Positions 54,901 to 64,000 of a stretch of 64,000 nucleotides of DNA are shown one piece after another; position 1 is the first letter of the stretch, and each line of letters starts with the position of its first letter. The position numbers and the translations under genes are program-made. The stretch covers positions 134,713 to 198,712 of the forward strand of contig JH153354.1 of the NCBI GenBank assembly GCA_000226015.1, read 5' to 3'. Under the pieces are notes generated by a model. It ran no database searches. It saw only the letters and a list, made by a program, of their open reading frames with translations, and was not told the DNA's origin. Origin of the DNA: Mnemiopsis leidyi. Taxonomy: Eukaryota; Ctenophora; Tentaculata; Lobata; Bolinopsidae.

Positions 54901-57900
54901 GACTCAATCACCTCCTGGACATTCGCCTGAGTCGACCGAAGTAAATGTCCTTAGTGCACTCCTCTAGGATTGGCGTATCTGGGAATTGAATCCCTTCCTT
55001 CTACAAAGGAGGTCGCATTAGATATCTCAACATCACCAACCCATTAATTAAGTAATTAAACTCGACCAGGTGCTGGAGAAGAACATGGAGTCAGAATTAC
55101 GGAGCATCCTGAACAACACAGCACAGGATCTACTTTACAAGAAGAGACTTACCGACCAGATAGACAACCAGCCTACTCTCTTTCCAGAACTGTTGGAGGA
55201 GTGTTTCGCTAAGTATCGCGCTGTCGCTGCGTCACATCACGTGGTATGTGTGTGTGTGTGTGTCTAATGATTTCAGACAAGCTCCATTGTAATTAAAGCA
55301 AGAAATATGACAGTAAATCTTCACCAAATGCCAATATTAATTCTACCGACTAGTATTGATTACTGTACAGGTGATTAACGCGATAGAGCACCTGAGGTTC
55401 AGCAGCCAAGCTAACCGTTACTCGAACAGTAGAGTTTGGAGTAATATTCAGACCTGTGTAAGTAGTAACTCATGGATATTTGGTATTTTTATGTGCTGCT
55501 TCTGCAGTGAGACTGAATAGATAGGATAGAATAGAAAAGAATCATGACAGTCGATTTACACACAAATAGAAGTGCCTCAAAGTCAATCGATGTCAGTATT
55601 CCAAAACAAAACCCGAAACTCATTTTGACATTTAACATAAGTTGACATCAGTTAACATCAGTTGACGTTGCACCTTCCCAGTAAAAGAAACTTTGCAAAT
55701 TCTCCCCAACAAGTATCTGAAAACCCCCCTCAGGTAGAGTTCCTGCTGCGTGACTACCTAGCTGTGGACGAGGATGTCACCTCCCAGACCCTCAACACAG
55801 CCCCCATTTCTTACGTTGCAGCTAAGAACGATATGTCCGTCTTCTTCGCCCGCAGCGGTCGCCGTCCCGAGAAAGTGCAGTCAAGTCTCTTCTCGTTCGA
55901 GTCCAGTGCTACAGGTCATTTTTAGCGGTTTCTAGAATAATAGGTTTCTAGGATACAGCTCATTTTAAGCGGTTACTAGGATTCTAGGTTACTAGGATAC
56001 AGGTCATTTGTAGCGGTTACTAGGATACTAGGTTACTAGGATACTGGTCATTTTTAGCGGTTGCTAGGATTCAGATTAGCTTCATATGTTGTTTTTTTTA
56101 TTTACTATTGGTCTTTCTGGTCGTTTGCACAGAATACATAGCAAAATCCCGGGTGCACGAGAATGACGCATTTCCACTAAATCTGTGTACGTCTCCAGGT
56201 CTGACAAGATCGTCCGAGTGTAGAACACAGCAGTACAACAGTGATACTGCGGCTACTGCGTACGAGCTTCCTGCCCTCTGTCACAAGGTTTACTTATTTC
56301 TAGTTATACTTTAAACTTAAACTTTAGTTATACTTTAAACTTATACTTTAGTTATACTTTAGTTATGAAGTAGTCAATGACTAGACCGAGCTATTACCAT
56401 ATGTAATTTGTTGAAGAGACCGCTCAGTGAAACTATTGTGGTTCAAAGTTTCCAGCTCAGTAAAACTATTCAGGAAGCATGAGTGCTGAATGAAATAGCA
56501 TTTGATTGATTTTTCTGTTCTGAATTTCAATGCGATAGAACAAAATGCCGATTTTACAGAGTCCCCACAACATCACCCTGGTATTCAAGCAGATAACGAA
56601 CTTTATCAGAGAAATCAACAACGTCATTAACATGACGGGAACGTGAGTAAACTTGGTATGCGACTACTGATCCAGTTCTCGCATCAGTTGAGGACGATAA
56701 ACATATGCTTATTGAAAGCTTCTACAACAACAAACTTGAATCTATTTACTTCTATCAACATTCAACCCTGTTGCAGTCTTATCAGCTGTAATCTCATTGT
56801 CAATATCCTACAGCTTACCAACACTGTGTTTGGGGTAGAGCTTTATATATTTGTAGAGCTGTATATATTTGTAGAGCTGTATATATTTGTAGAGCTGTAT
56901 ATATTTGTATAGCTGTATATGTTTGTATACACGTATGTGTACATATTTGTATACATTCTCCTTCTCAGACAGCTGATACCTCTGCAACACTTCCTGAACG
57001 AGTTTGTCGACAACAAGTTCTTACCTACACTCCAGGGCAAAGTGAAGAAGGACATTGCAGAGGCTACAGAGGGTTCGTCCTGCTCTGTTACTCTAATCCG
57101 TTTGAATGTTAAATTTCGTAGTTTGTACAGTCTCTTTACCAAAGTTTTGTGGATTGCTTTTTTTCAAACTTATCGGATAAAAACTGTAGTGTTTGTCAAA
57201 TAAATGGCAAATAAAATCACGCGAAACTGACAGTATGCTAACCGTGGACAGGTAATTCAGGTTTAAACATGGTCAAACTACCGGCTAACAAGATCGGCTG
57301 GCCTCGTCCACTTTTACAGGTACTCACTCTCATTCCTCAAATCCTTTGTTGTATGTCAGTCATTTGTTGATTCATCTTGATTTTCAAATAAGGCACACTG
57401 CACAGTTATGTTCGATTTTTCTGGAAGTCTAGATTAAATTTATTTTTATCCAGTATTCATTTGTCTCAAATCTCACCCTCTCTCTAGGGTACGTTAAAGG
57501 TGCAAGAAGAGCTTGCTGAGTTGCGGTCTCTCATGAACAGAATGCCAAAATACTGTAACAAATTCCTGGACATTATCTACGAGGTGCTCAAGTCCTACAA
57601 AAGGATCTGTCACAACACCTTTAGTAGTGAGTTTTCGTTTAGCTTTCAAGATTTTGTGTTAATCAAAGTTCGACTTTGATACTGTTACAACATTAAGTCA
57701 CCCCTTCTTGTAATATTTTAAATCGAAATTTTGTCGTGCCTTGAATCGCACCATTATTATTGTTAAACAGTTTCAAATCAAAATATCGTCCATGGTAATC
57801 ATCCATCGTAATCGTTCATCGTAATCATCACCCGCCACATAAACTGCCATATTTGTTAAAGATTCAGAAAGAATGTCATTACCCAGATATTGTGGGGATT

Positions 57901-59751
57901 AACGTCATAGGAGCAACCCAAACAGTCTGTCATATCTGGTTCAAGGACGAGAAACTCAAGCAAACAATAAGGTACGATATTCATCTCGGTTTATGATAAC
58001 GTTTTAAAACATCTCAAATATTTACAAAAATAAAACGACCTCCGTGAAAGCTAACATTCTTCTCAGAGAGTTACCAGCTTGGAAGGATATATTTAAGGGA
58101 GGGCTGGAGGAACAGACGTCCACACACGCTAACCTGGTAGCTGCTATCAGCACTCACCTAGGTAGGAAGTTATGTAAACACTCCCCTGCAGGGTTTAAAT
58201 GTAGGATTATGTGTTATGTCTGTTTAATTTTCTAAGTTTTAAATTATAGTGATAGGTCTAGGAGAGAGATTTACTAAAATTTCAAATATTTCACTATTTC
58301 AGCTTCACCTCACCCTCCATGCCATTCAACATGTCACATAACCTGTAGAATAGGCCACCTCATGTCCTGGTCTGTCGATGAAATATGTGTTGTTTCACCA
58401 CGGTCTAACGTGACGTCACCACGATCTAGCATGACGTCACCACGATCTAGCATGACGTCACCACGATGTAACGCGTCCTCACAAATTTGCCAAATTGCAT
58501 CATCAAGTTTCGAATCTACTTCTGAAGACTCCACAATACAAACAGTTGGACAGATCGGGATCTCCCCCTCCACAGAACCACTTCCCGATCAGAACTACTA
58601 CCAGCAACTTCCCACAAAGAAGGCAACGTACGAGGTAGAAATCGGGGATCAGCAGAGTTCATCACGTGATTACAGAATAGTTAGACACGTGACTTTTGGG
58701 GAGGATTCTGACGTGACCTCTCCAGAGACTTCGTACAACGACTCTCAACTCTCGTCCTCCTCCTACACTTCCTACTCCTCCTGTGAGATTCGCATTCTTT
58801 AGTCCACTTTCCAATACCTAGCCTCGTTACACCAATCTCATTCTCATTCTCATTGAATTCCAAATTTTCATATTTCATCTCATTTTGTCACAGCATATCC
58901 AATCCGAGAATACTGGAGAAGACAAAATTTTCACAAAACGTACATTAAGGTAAAGACATCCTGGACAAAGATGCGATGATAGCTGACGGTGAGAGACTTA
59001 TACAACTAGCTCAGCTACAGGACAGTATCAACTGGTTGATCCAGTATGTGGACAGTTTTGTGGAGAACTTACAGCGAGACAAGGAGGTACTTCACTGTCA
59101 GGATTATTCCCATTTTGGGTTCCCGTCGTCCTGCCCCAGAACATCGTGCCCCACAGCATTTTTTCCCGGAAATTTTGCCCCACCGAACCTTACCATAACC
59201 CTAACCCTAACTCTAACCCTTACCCTAACCCTCACGAAGTTGTCTCTGTTGTGGAGCAGGACTTCACTCGGGCTAAATTTCCGGTTTACAGTGCTCTGGG
59301 GCACGATGTTCTGGGGCAGGAGGTCGGCCACCCCCATTTTGTAGTCAGCTGCTTGGGTCAATATTAATTAGTCACTCAAACAGTGCAATACGGTATTGAG
59401 CACTGTCAACAGTAATGAGCACTCTTAAGATGGATAAAAGACAAAAGTGATTACAAAAATTAGGCAAATAATTTTAACAAAAATAACAGTAATTGCGAAA
59501 AAACTGAGAGAAGTCTCACTGATACATTGCAGTTGCAAGACCAGCTGACAGGAAGCAACATGAAGCTGCTGGAAGACTGCAGGAACCTGCTTAACGAGCG
59601 GATGAGTGAACTGCTGCAGCTTGCGGAGGACTGTCTGATGATCCTGTACTTGGAGATCAGAGTTCAGTGTTACTACCACCTACTCATCGTCCTCAGAAAG
59701 GTTTGTTTTCAATTCTATCCTCTACACAGAAACTTGTATACTGTTCTTTAG
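51915..59751 (+). CDS. EXOC4: EXOC4 / Sec8, exocyst complex subunit (19 exons, C-terminus missing)
   Basis: Exons: 51915-52074, 52383-52445, 52797-52935, 53223-53311, 53658-53734, 53922-54012, 54684-54829, 55070-55243, 55371-55457, 55734-55914, 56133-56287, 56539-56642, 56969-57072, 57252-57319, 57488-57626, 57887-57971, 58067-58161, 58950-59086, 59533-59700. Every junction agrees in phase; total 754 codons. Matches to human Sec8, in order, include KIKSCKEKIDRCKTSLQCQR, YIKHKHYQHAT, ALLEGNLSSVDAL, LHLELIQQLQNHLYLK, NQPTLFPELLEE, MSVFFARSGRRPEK, WPRPLLQ, ELPAWKD and LMILYLEIRVQCYYHL. Known role: tethering secretory vesicles to the plasma membrane. The final ~195 residues of the usual ~975 are not found before the next gene; reading past 59700 gives a stop at 59751. 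The GPCRs at 61-63.7 kb may be nested in a following intron, with the last exons beyond the window. Confidence 0.93.
53765..53818. repeat. Short tandem (14-15 bp unit, three copies)
   Basis: CAGAATACTTCAGT repeated in EXOC4 intron 5, between exon 5 and the duplicated exon 6 acceptor. Confidence 0.85.
54862..55045 (-). repeat. tRNA-derived SINE inside an EXOC4 intron
   Basis: Minus-strand copy with a B box (complement of GGGAATTGAATCCC), a body with GACTCAGGCGAATGTCCAGG-like sequence and an A-box end near ACCAACCC. It ends about 25 bp before the exon 8 acceptor. Confidence 0.72.
55915..56070. repeat. ~48-bp tandem repeat starting at the EXOC4 exon 10 donor
   Basis: Three to four units of CAGGTCATTTTTAGCGGTT plus CTAGGATTCTAGGTTACTAG. 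The first unit contains the exon 10 donor itself, so donor-like ACAG/GTCATTT recurs downstream. Confidence 0.8.
56835..56930. repeat. 20-bp AT-rich minisatellite, about five copies
   Basis: Unit TATATATTTGTAGAGCTG, in EXOC4 intron 12 just upstream of the exon 13 acceptor. The open frames on both strands here are artefacts of the repeat. Confidence 0.9.
58362..58802 (+). other. Ser-rich open frame in an EXOC4 intron, status doubtful
   Basis: 146 codons from ATG, Ser/Thr-rich, with three tandem SPRSSMT-like heptads encoded by a 21-bp repeat. It does not fit between EXOC4 exons 17 and 18, which join perfectly without it and match human Sec8 there. It could be a nested small gene, an alternative exon or chance. 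Confidence 0.22.
58409..58462. promoter_or_regulatory. Three CRE octamers (TGACGTCA) at exact 21-bp spacing
   Basis: TGACGTCA at 58411-58418, 58432-58439 and 58453-58460. The palindromic octamer is the consensus CREB/ATF site. A single copy also lies at 194-201 in the adhesion GPCR exon. Whether the array is regulatory or just a tandem repeat is open. Confidence 0.5.
59117..59334. mobile_element. MITE-like inverted repeat enclosing telomere-like (CCCTAA)n
   Basis: A 24-bp perfect inverted repeat (59130-59153 and 59297-59320, core GCCCCAGAACATCGTGCCCC) extends as an imperfect arm to about 45 bp. Between the arms, 59190-59235 holds about seven CCCTAA-type units with variants. It lies in EXOC4 intron 18. 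There is no coding capacity. Confidence 0.75.
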
Positions 59752-61017
59752 TGATAGCCTTGACAGTAGTTACTTGTCAGCCATTACGATGTTATTTCAC
59801 AATGCTTGTTATCCTTGTAACCTTGGTCCTTCGGCCGGTTTAAGAGGATTAGATTCGGGGGAACACCAAGACTACCTAATCTGTAACTGCCGCCGCGCAA
59901 GTTTCGCATACACAATAATGTGCCATTATGGTGAATATTGTGGCTGAGAAAAAACGTTGTGTGCTAGGTATAGTTTTCGTTGCAAAGACTATACCTACTC
60001 CTGACACTCCCTTTTTGACTTTGCTAATAAAATATCAGTTTACTTGTTTTTGTGCGAATTTCGTTCCGATTATTTAATTTAACTTTCTCTGATTGCCGTT
60101 CCTTGAATATTGAGCATTTTCGTGGAAATTCTCCTTAAGGCTAAGGCTCTTAAACGCCATCAGATAATATCTCCATATAGCGTATTACCTCAAAATCGAT
60201 GAGGCCTTCAAAACCTGCAAATTCATGCCTCTATCTTTTCCCGTTCGCTCACAAGTTCGTCCCCTTTAAATCGCCGAGTAAAGAGTAAAGAGAGGACAGA
60301 AGAGTGAGGAGTTGAGAGAGGATAGGGAGAGAGAGAGGAAATTGGTCCCACGCGAAAGCAGAGCCTGATAGGAGGGCTAAAGAAAGATAGAAAAACGGGA
60401 AAGAATGATAAGATTAAAAAATATCAAGACATTAAATTTTGACAAGCAAAGATTGACATTCACGGTCAATACATTCAAGCAGTGTCGTGCGACAGATTGA
60501 AAGGGTCAAAGTTTTTTTTTATTGTCCATTAGGATTGGTGGTTTCAAAGGCAAATAGAAAGCCAGGATAAGAGAGAGTGAGAGTTCTTATCACATAAGTG
60601 ATAAGAACATATCAGAGTCTACTTACAGTTTACTCTGTAGTGACTGCCACAGCAGAGATAGATTTCCTGTCCCTCTCTATTTTGAATATTTGCTAGCCGC
60701 AGTAATTTAGACCGGTGCCGAAAGCAGAGCCTTCCCATGTGTCTCATTATCCCCGTTACTTAAACAGGTGCAAAGTTGCTTAATCATCAAAGTTGCTTAA
60801 GTTCCTGATCGTACTGTTAAGTTTAAGACACTAGTATTCTTGTGCATGTTGTACGAAATAAAAGTTTTTATGACCAAGCATTCTAGCTTCTGAGAAAAAG
60901 ATTGAATTGGTGCGTTGACGCTTTGCTGTAATTGTTTAACCCACCAACAGTTCCATATGGTCCTGATGTAATTATTTATTTCTATAGATTTGTGCTCAGA
61001 AAAAACAGACCAGAGTC
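59752..61017. other. Gap between EXOC4 and the GPCR pair
   Basis: No EXOC4-like exon was found. Contains a purine-rich tract (about 60285-60370) and GATAAGAACTCTC-type inverted pieces near 60590. The GPCR promoter should be at the right end. Confidence 0.4.
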
Positions 61018-61977
61018 ATGGCAATATTTGGAAGTGTCACGATGATCAATGAAACAAGCGGGAAGATTGAATCTCTTAGAGAAGGAAACAACTGGGATGT
61101 ATTTCTGAACTACTTCCTCGCTGTTCTGTTTATCTTCTGTTTTGTAATCGGGATTGTTCTGAACCCGTTCATAATCGCTTACCACGCTCAACAGAAGAGA
61201 ACATTTGCGAAAGTACTGTTTCTGCTAGTCAGTTCCATGGATCTGTTTAAAAGTTTGTACTTCCCTCTTGTATTGATTCCGAAACTACTCTCTCCTCTGA
61301 GTCCAGATGACCTCTACTACACAAAAGACTTTAAATCGATTTCATGGACTGCTTACTTCAATAGCTTCTTTTTGTATCTAGTGATGTTCGAGCTGGATGT
61401 ATTAGTCGTGCTTAGTGCCGCAAGATGCCTTAGTATCACTCACCCTCTATCTTTATCGGGAAAACGAAACATTTTCTTTTCTTTTATCTTGATGCTATCA
61501 CTCCTTACACACATATGTTTGCCCATGATGATATTTTTAGATGAATTTGTATACCTGAGGGTTATAGATGCAGTAGTCGTTCAAAACGAAACTTACAGTA
61601 TTCTGGGTATGTTCAGCATGTTTGGTTGGAGTTGCCTCTCAATTTCTGCTGGATTGTATTTCCTTGTAAAGACGATACTGTACATGCAAAACTCTGACAC
61701 AGCATCATCCGATGTCTCGAGAGATAACGTTCGGAAAGGAATAATTTCTCTGATAGCCATGAGCGTTTGCAATGTCGTGGTGATTCTCTCCAACGTCGCT
61801 CATAATATTGCCTTGTTTTATATGAAAAGAAATAATTGGACTTCTCACTCGACAGTTTTGGATTACATTCAATTTGAAAATGTTTACTTTATCCCTTTGG
61901 TCCAGTCCACCTACAACTCTGTTACATTTTTGATCATATGCAGCTCATTTCAAGACTTCCTTAGAACGCTTATTTAA
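61018..61977 (+). CDS. Intronless class A-like GPCR, 319 aa (copy 1)
   Basis: ATG start (MAIFGSVTMINETSG, with an N-glycosylation sequon). Seven hydrophobic segments: TM1 about 31-53 (VLFIFCFVIGIVLNPFIIAY, conserved Asn), TM2 about 65-85 (VLFLLVSSMDLFKSLYFPLV, conserved Asp), TM3 about 117-138 with ARC replacing DRY in LSAARCLSITHP, TM4, TM5, TM6 (ISLIAMSVCNVVVILSNVAH) and TM7 with STYNSVTFLI replacing NPxxY. The C-tail is very short. This looks like a lineage-specific rhodopsin-like receptor, possibly chemosensory; ligand unknown. It is the sister of the gene at 62680 and nearly identical to it over TM1-TM2. Confidence 0.85.
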   Translation: MAIFGSVTMINETSGKIESLREGNNWDVFLNYFLAVLFIFCFVIGIVLNPFIIAYHAQQKRTFAKVLFLLVSSMDLFKSLYFPLVLIPKLLSPLSPDDLYYTKDFKSISWTAYFNSFFLYLVMFELDVLVVLSAARCLSITHPLSLSGKRNIFFSFILMLSLLTHICLPMMIFLDEFVYLRVIDAVVVQNETYSILGMFSMFGWSCLSISAGLYFLVKTILYMQNSDTASSDVSRDNVRKGIISLIAMSVCNVVVILSNVAHNIALFYMKRNNWTSHSTVLDYIQFENVYFIPLVQSTYNSVTFLIICSSFQDFLRTLI

Positions 61978-62014
61978 GTGGCTAAGATGTTATGGTCGTG
62001 CCAAGTGCTTTCAG

Positions 62015-62125
62015 ATACCTCGTTAATCGGTATCACTCACCCTCTTTCTTCATCGGGAAAAATAAATATTTCGTATCTTTTATCCTAATGCCATCGCTTC
62101 TTATACACATATGTTTGCCAATTAA
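62015..62125 (+). pseudogene. GPCR pseudogene fragment (TM3-TM4 region)
   Basis: ATCACTCACCCTCTTTCTTC and the following ATCGGGAAAA...TTCGTATCTTTTATC and ACACATATGTTTGCC match 61432-61530 of copy 1 with substitutions and small indels that break the frame. It has no start or flanking TM segments. It is the remnant of a third tandem copy or a local partial duplication. Confidence 0.75.
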
Positions 62126-62289
62126 TAGTAATAGGTAGCCGGTAGGTGGTATCAAGTATCTGGAATACCAAATAATGAATTGATAGTAAATAGAAAAATC
62201 AAACGTTAAATTGCCGATGGTAAATTGCAAGGAGCAAATTATATCCTTATTGTGAGTCCTAGAGTCCATATCAGTGAGACAGTTTAGTT

Positions 62290-62345
62290 TATCAAATAAG
62301 TAATAACTATCAAATAAGTAATAACTATCATAGGTAATAACTATC
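62290..62345. repeat. Short tandem, unit about 18 bp
   Basis: AATAACTATCAAATAAGT occurs two to three times in degenerate form between the GPCR relic and copy 2. Confidence 0.75.
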
Positions 62346-62679
62346 ATCTTACACTTACAGCAACGCTCTCTCGCTCCTATTCCCGAATTCTCTGTGTTTT
62401 ACCGTGAAACGGTATTTTCAGTGCGACTGTTGTTACACAAAATGACGCTATAATAACTACACACATGTGCGCCGCCAAATGTTCTGGTTCCTTTAAAAAT
62501 TATTCGAATAAGGTAAGGAATCCTTCATCTAATTACTTACAATGTTGGTGAACAACAATAGCATTAGTCCACTTACTCACTTAGCAAGAGTTTTCTTGAA
62601 CACCTTGGCCGTGCTGGCTGTTACTCCAGCATTTTTATTTGTGTCGCCGATTTAAAAGAAGCTCGAAGCGCTAAGCCGT

Positions 62680-63675
62680 ATGGCTATCTTTGGAAAGGCC
62701 AGTGTTGTCCGTTTTAACGACACTGAACTCATTTTAAGAGAAGGAAACAACTGGGATGTATTTCTGAACTACTTCTTCGCTGTTCTGTTCATCTTTTCTT
62801 TTGTAATCGGGATTGTTCTCAACCCGTTCATCATCGCTTACCACGCTCAACAGAAGAGAACATTTGCAAAAGTACTGTTTCTTCTAGTCAGTTTCATGGA
62901 TCTGTTTAAAAGTGTGTACTTCCCTCTTGTATTGGTTCCGAAACTACTCTCCCCTCTGGGTGAAAACGACTTCTTCTACATCTATGACTACAATTGGATC
63001 CCCAAGATTGCATATGTTAACAGCGTGGTCGTGCCCTTATTCTGGGTTGAAACTGAAATCCTTGTTGTGCTATCAATTTCTAGATATTTTAGCATCTCAC
63101 GACCTCTAGAAGTGGCTCCTAAAAGAAACACTGCTCTGCTGCTGCTTATCATTTTCTCTGCACTGTATTGGTCTACATCATTCATTCCAACTTATGTACA
63201 GAAACACATATATTATAGAATCATATATCAAGTTGTTTCACGTGATGCAGGATCAGAAGCCTCCATGTCAGTTTGGTTTGTGAAGAGTTCCGTGAGGTGT
63301 TTTATCTTGATAACTGGATGTACCTTTACTGCTCTCACTATCATTCATCTGAAGAAGTCGGACACAGCTTCGTCAGAGACATCAGATGCAAGTGTGAGGA
63401 GAGGAATCGTATCTTTACTCGCAATAAGTGTGTTCAATGTATTAGTCCTAGTGTTGGTGATTTTACAGAACGTTGTACTGTTTTTTATGAGCAAATCTCG
63501 CTGGCAGATACACTCTACTGGTTATGACTTCGTTATTTTTTTGATAGCTTATTGCATATCTTTAGTCCAGTCAACTTTTAATTCTGTCTCATTTCTTGCC
63601 ATTTCTCTCTCATTTAAGAATTTCTTGAAGGATTGGATTCGCCAGAAGAAGAGACGCATTTTTCAGTCTTATTAA
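62680..63675 (+). CDS. Intronless class A-like GPCR, 331 aa (copy 2)
   Basis: ATG start (MAIFGKASVVRFNDTELI). Seven hydrophobic segments in the same places as copy 1; TM3 ends LSISRYFSISRP (SRY in place of DRY) and TM7 carries QSTFNSVSFLAISLSF. The tail is short and basic (KDWIRQKKRR). Residues about 20-95 are almost identical to copy 1, including silent sites, whereas TM3 to TM7 are only about one-third identical. No introns, same strand, 700 bp after copy 1. Likely a lineage-specific receptor; ligand unknown. Confidence 0.86.
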   Translation: MAIFGKASVVRFNDTELILREGNNWDVFLNYFFAVLFIFSFVIGIVLNPFIIAYHAQQKRTFAKVLFLLVSFMDLFKSVYFPLVLVPKLLSPLGENDFFYIYDYNWIPKIAYVNSVVVPLFWVETEILVVLSISRYFSISRPLEVAPKRNTALLLLIIFSALYWSTSFIPTYVQKHIYYRIIYQVVSRDAGSEASMSVWFVKSSVRCFILITGCTFTALTIIHLKKSDTASSETSDASVRRGIVSLLAISVFNVLVLVLVILQNVVLFFMSKSRWQIHSTGYDFVIFLIAYCISLVQSTFNSVSFLAISLSFKNFLKDWIRQKKRRIFQSY

Positions 63676-64000
63676 TCCAAGCCGAATCGTGAAACATTAC
63701 AAACGAGGGATCATGGATCCTGACCCGATACCCTAGAATTTACTTCGTTGTATATTGTCAAAAATTAAACCATGGCCACTGTCAACCCGACATTTTCCCC
63801 ATAGACATGGTCAAAATATATATTTTGACTTGAAATTTGCGCCGTGATCGATGTACAATAGTTTTTATTATCTAATCCGAAAATCGTGCACGACTTACCC
63901 CCTACCCCCCCCCCCCCCCATTTTTGAAACTTTGATGTTGTGATACGAGTGATAAAATTTATAAAGCGTTGAGGATTCTTGCAATAACCTAAGATTTTAT
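63676..64000. other. Downstream flank of GPCR copy 2
   Basis: No gene found. A run of 14-15 C lies at about 63905-63919. The sequence continues past the window edge. Confidence 0.6.

Noticed and set aside
56643-57142. Open frames on both strands with VELYIF or TNIYSY repeats
   Set aside because: Produced by the 20-bp AT-rich minisatellite in EXOC4 intron 12, partly overlapping the true exon 13.
59190-59235. Chromosome end (telomere)
   Set aside because: Only about seven degenerate units inside an intron, flanked by inverted repeats and by gene sequence on both sides.

Overview
This is a stretch of animal nuclear genome: AT-rich, with many short GT-AG introns, tRNA-derived SINEs, LINE scraps and MITE-like foldback elements. 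The gene content is metazoan: an adhesion GPCR, several rhodopsin-class GPCRs, the ciliary transition-zone protein MKS1, exocyst subunit EXOC4/Sec8, a CTD small phosphatase, a BAH-domain protein and a mitochondrial rescue factor. The small lineage-specific GPCRs without a canonical DRY motif suggest a non-bilaterian animal, perhaps a ctenophore. That placement is an inference of low confidence.

Layout. 0.16-2.55 kb (+): the 7TM part of an adhesion-type GPCR. 3.8-4.5 kb (+): a two-exon gene of unknown function, convergent with MKS1 at 4.6-6.7 kb (-), a six-exon model that stops inside the B9 domain. 6.7-12.4 kb: intergenic, with a recurring decamer array (8.2-9.1 kb), a CpG-rich foldback element (9.1-9.5 kb) and an inverted SINE pair. 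12.85-13.3 kb (+): two exons of a BAH domain. 15.4-16.6 kb (+): three exons of an unrecognised gene next to an assembly gap. 17.9-18.6 kb (-): a single-exon type I membrane protein with PPxY motifs. 19.5-21.7 kb (+): a large intronless secreted beta-helix protein. 22.2-24.4 kb (-): a complete five-exon rhodopsin-class GPCR. 28.4-31.1 kb (+): an unrecognised multi-exon gene. 33.4-37.7 kb (-): a CTDSP/SCP phosphatase with a 22-bp minisatellite in one intron. 38.3-39.0 kb (-): an MTRFR-like factor whose GGQ motif reads GGT. 39.5-51.9 kb: repeat-dominated (a broken Ty3/Gypsy-like gag fossil, a CpG-rich inverted-repeat cluster, SINEs, LINE 3' ends, a Myb/SANT-like relic). 51.9-59.7 kb (+): 19 exons of EXOC4, without the C-terminal fifth. 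61.0-63.7 kb (+): two intronless sister GPCRs with a relic between them.

The genes look like independent neighbours rather than one pathway. MKS1 acts at the cilium, EXOC4 in vesicle tethering, CTDSP in nuclear phospho-signalling, and the four receptors at the plasma membrane. Splice models were built by hand from reading frame, GT/AG sites and phase agreement, with remembered human homologues as guides. No alignment or expression data were available.
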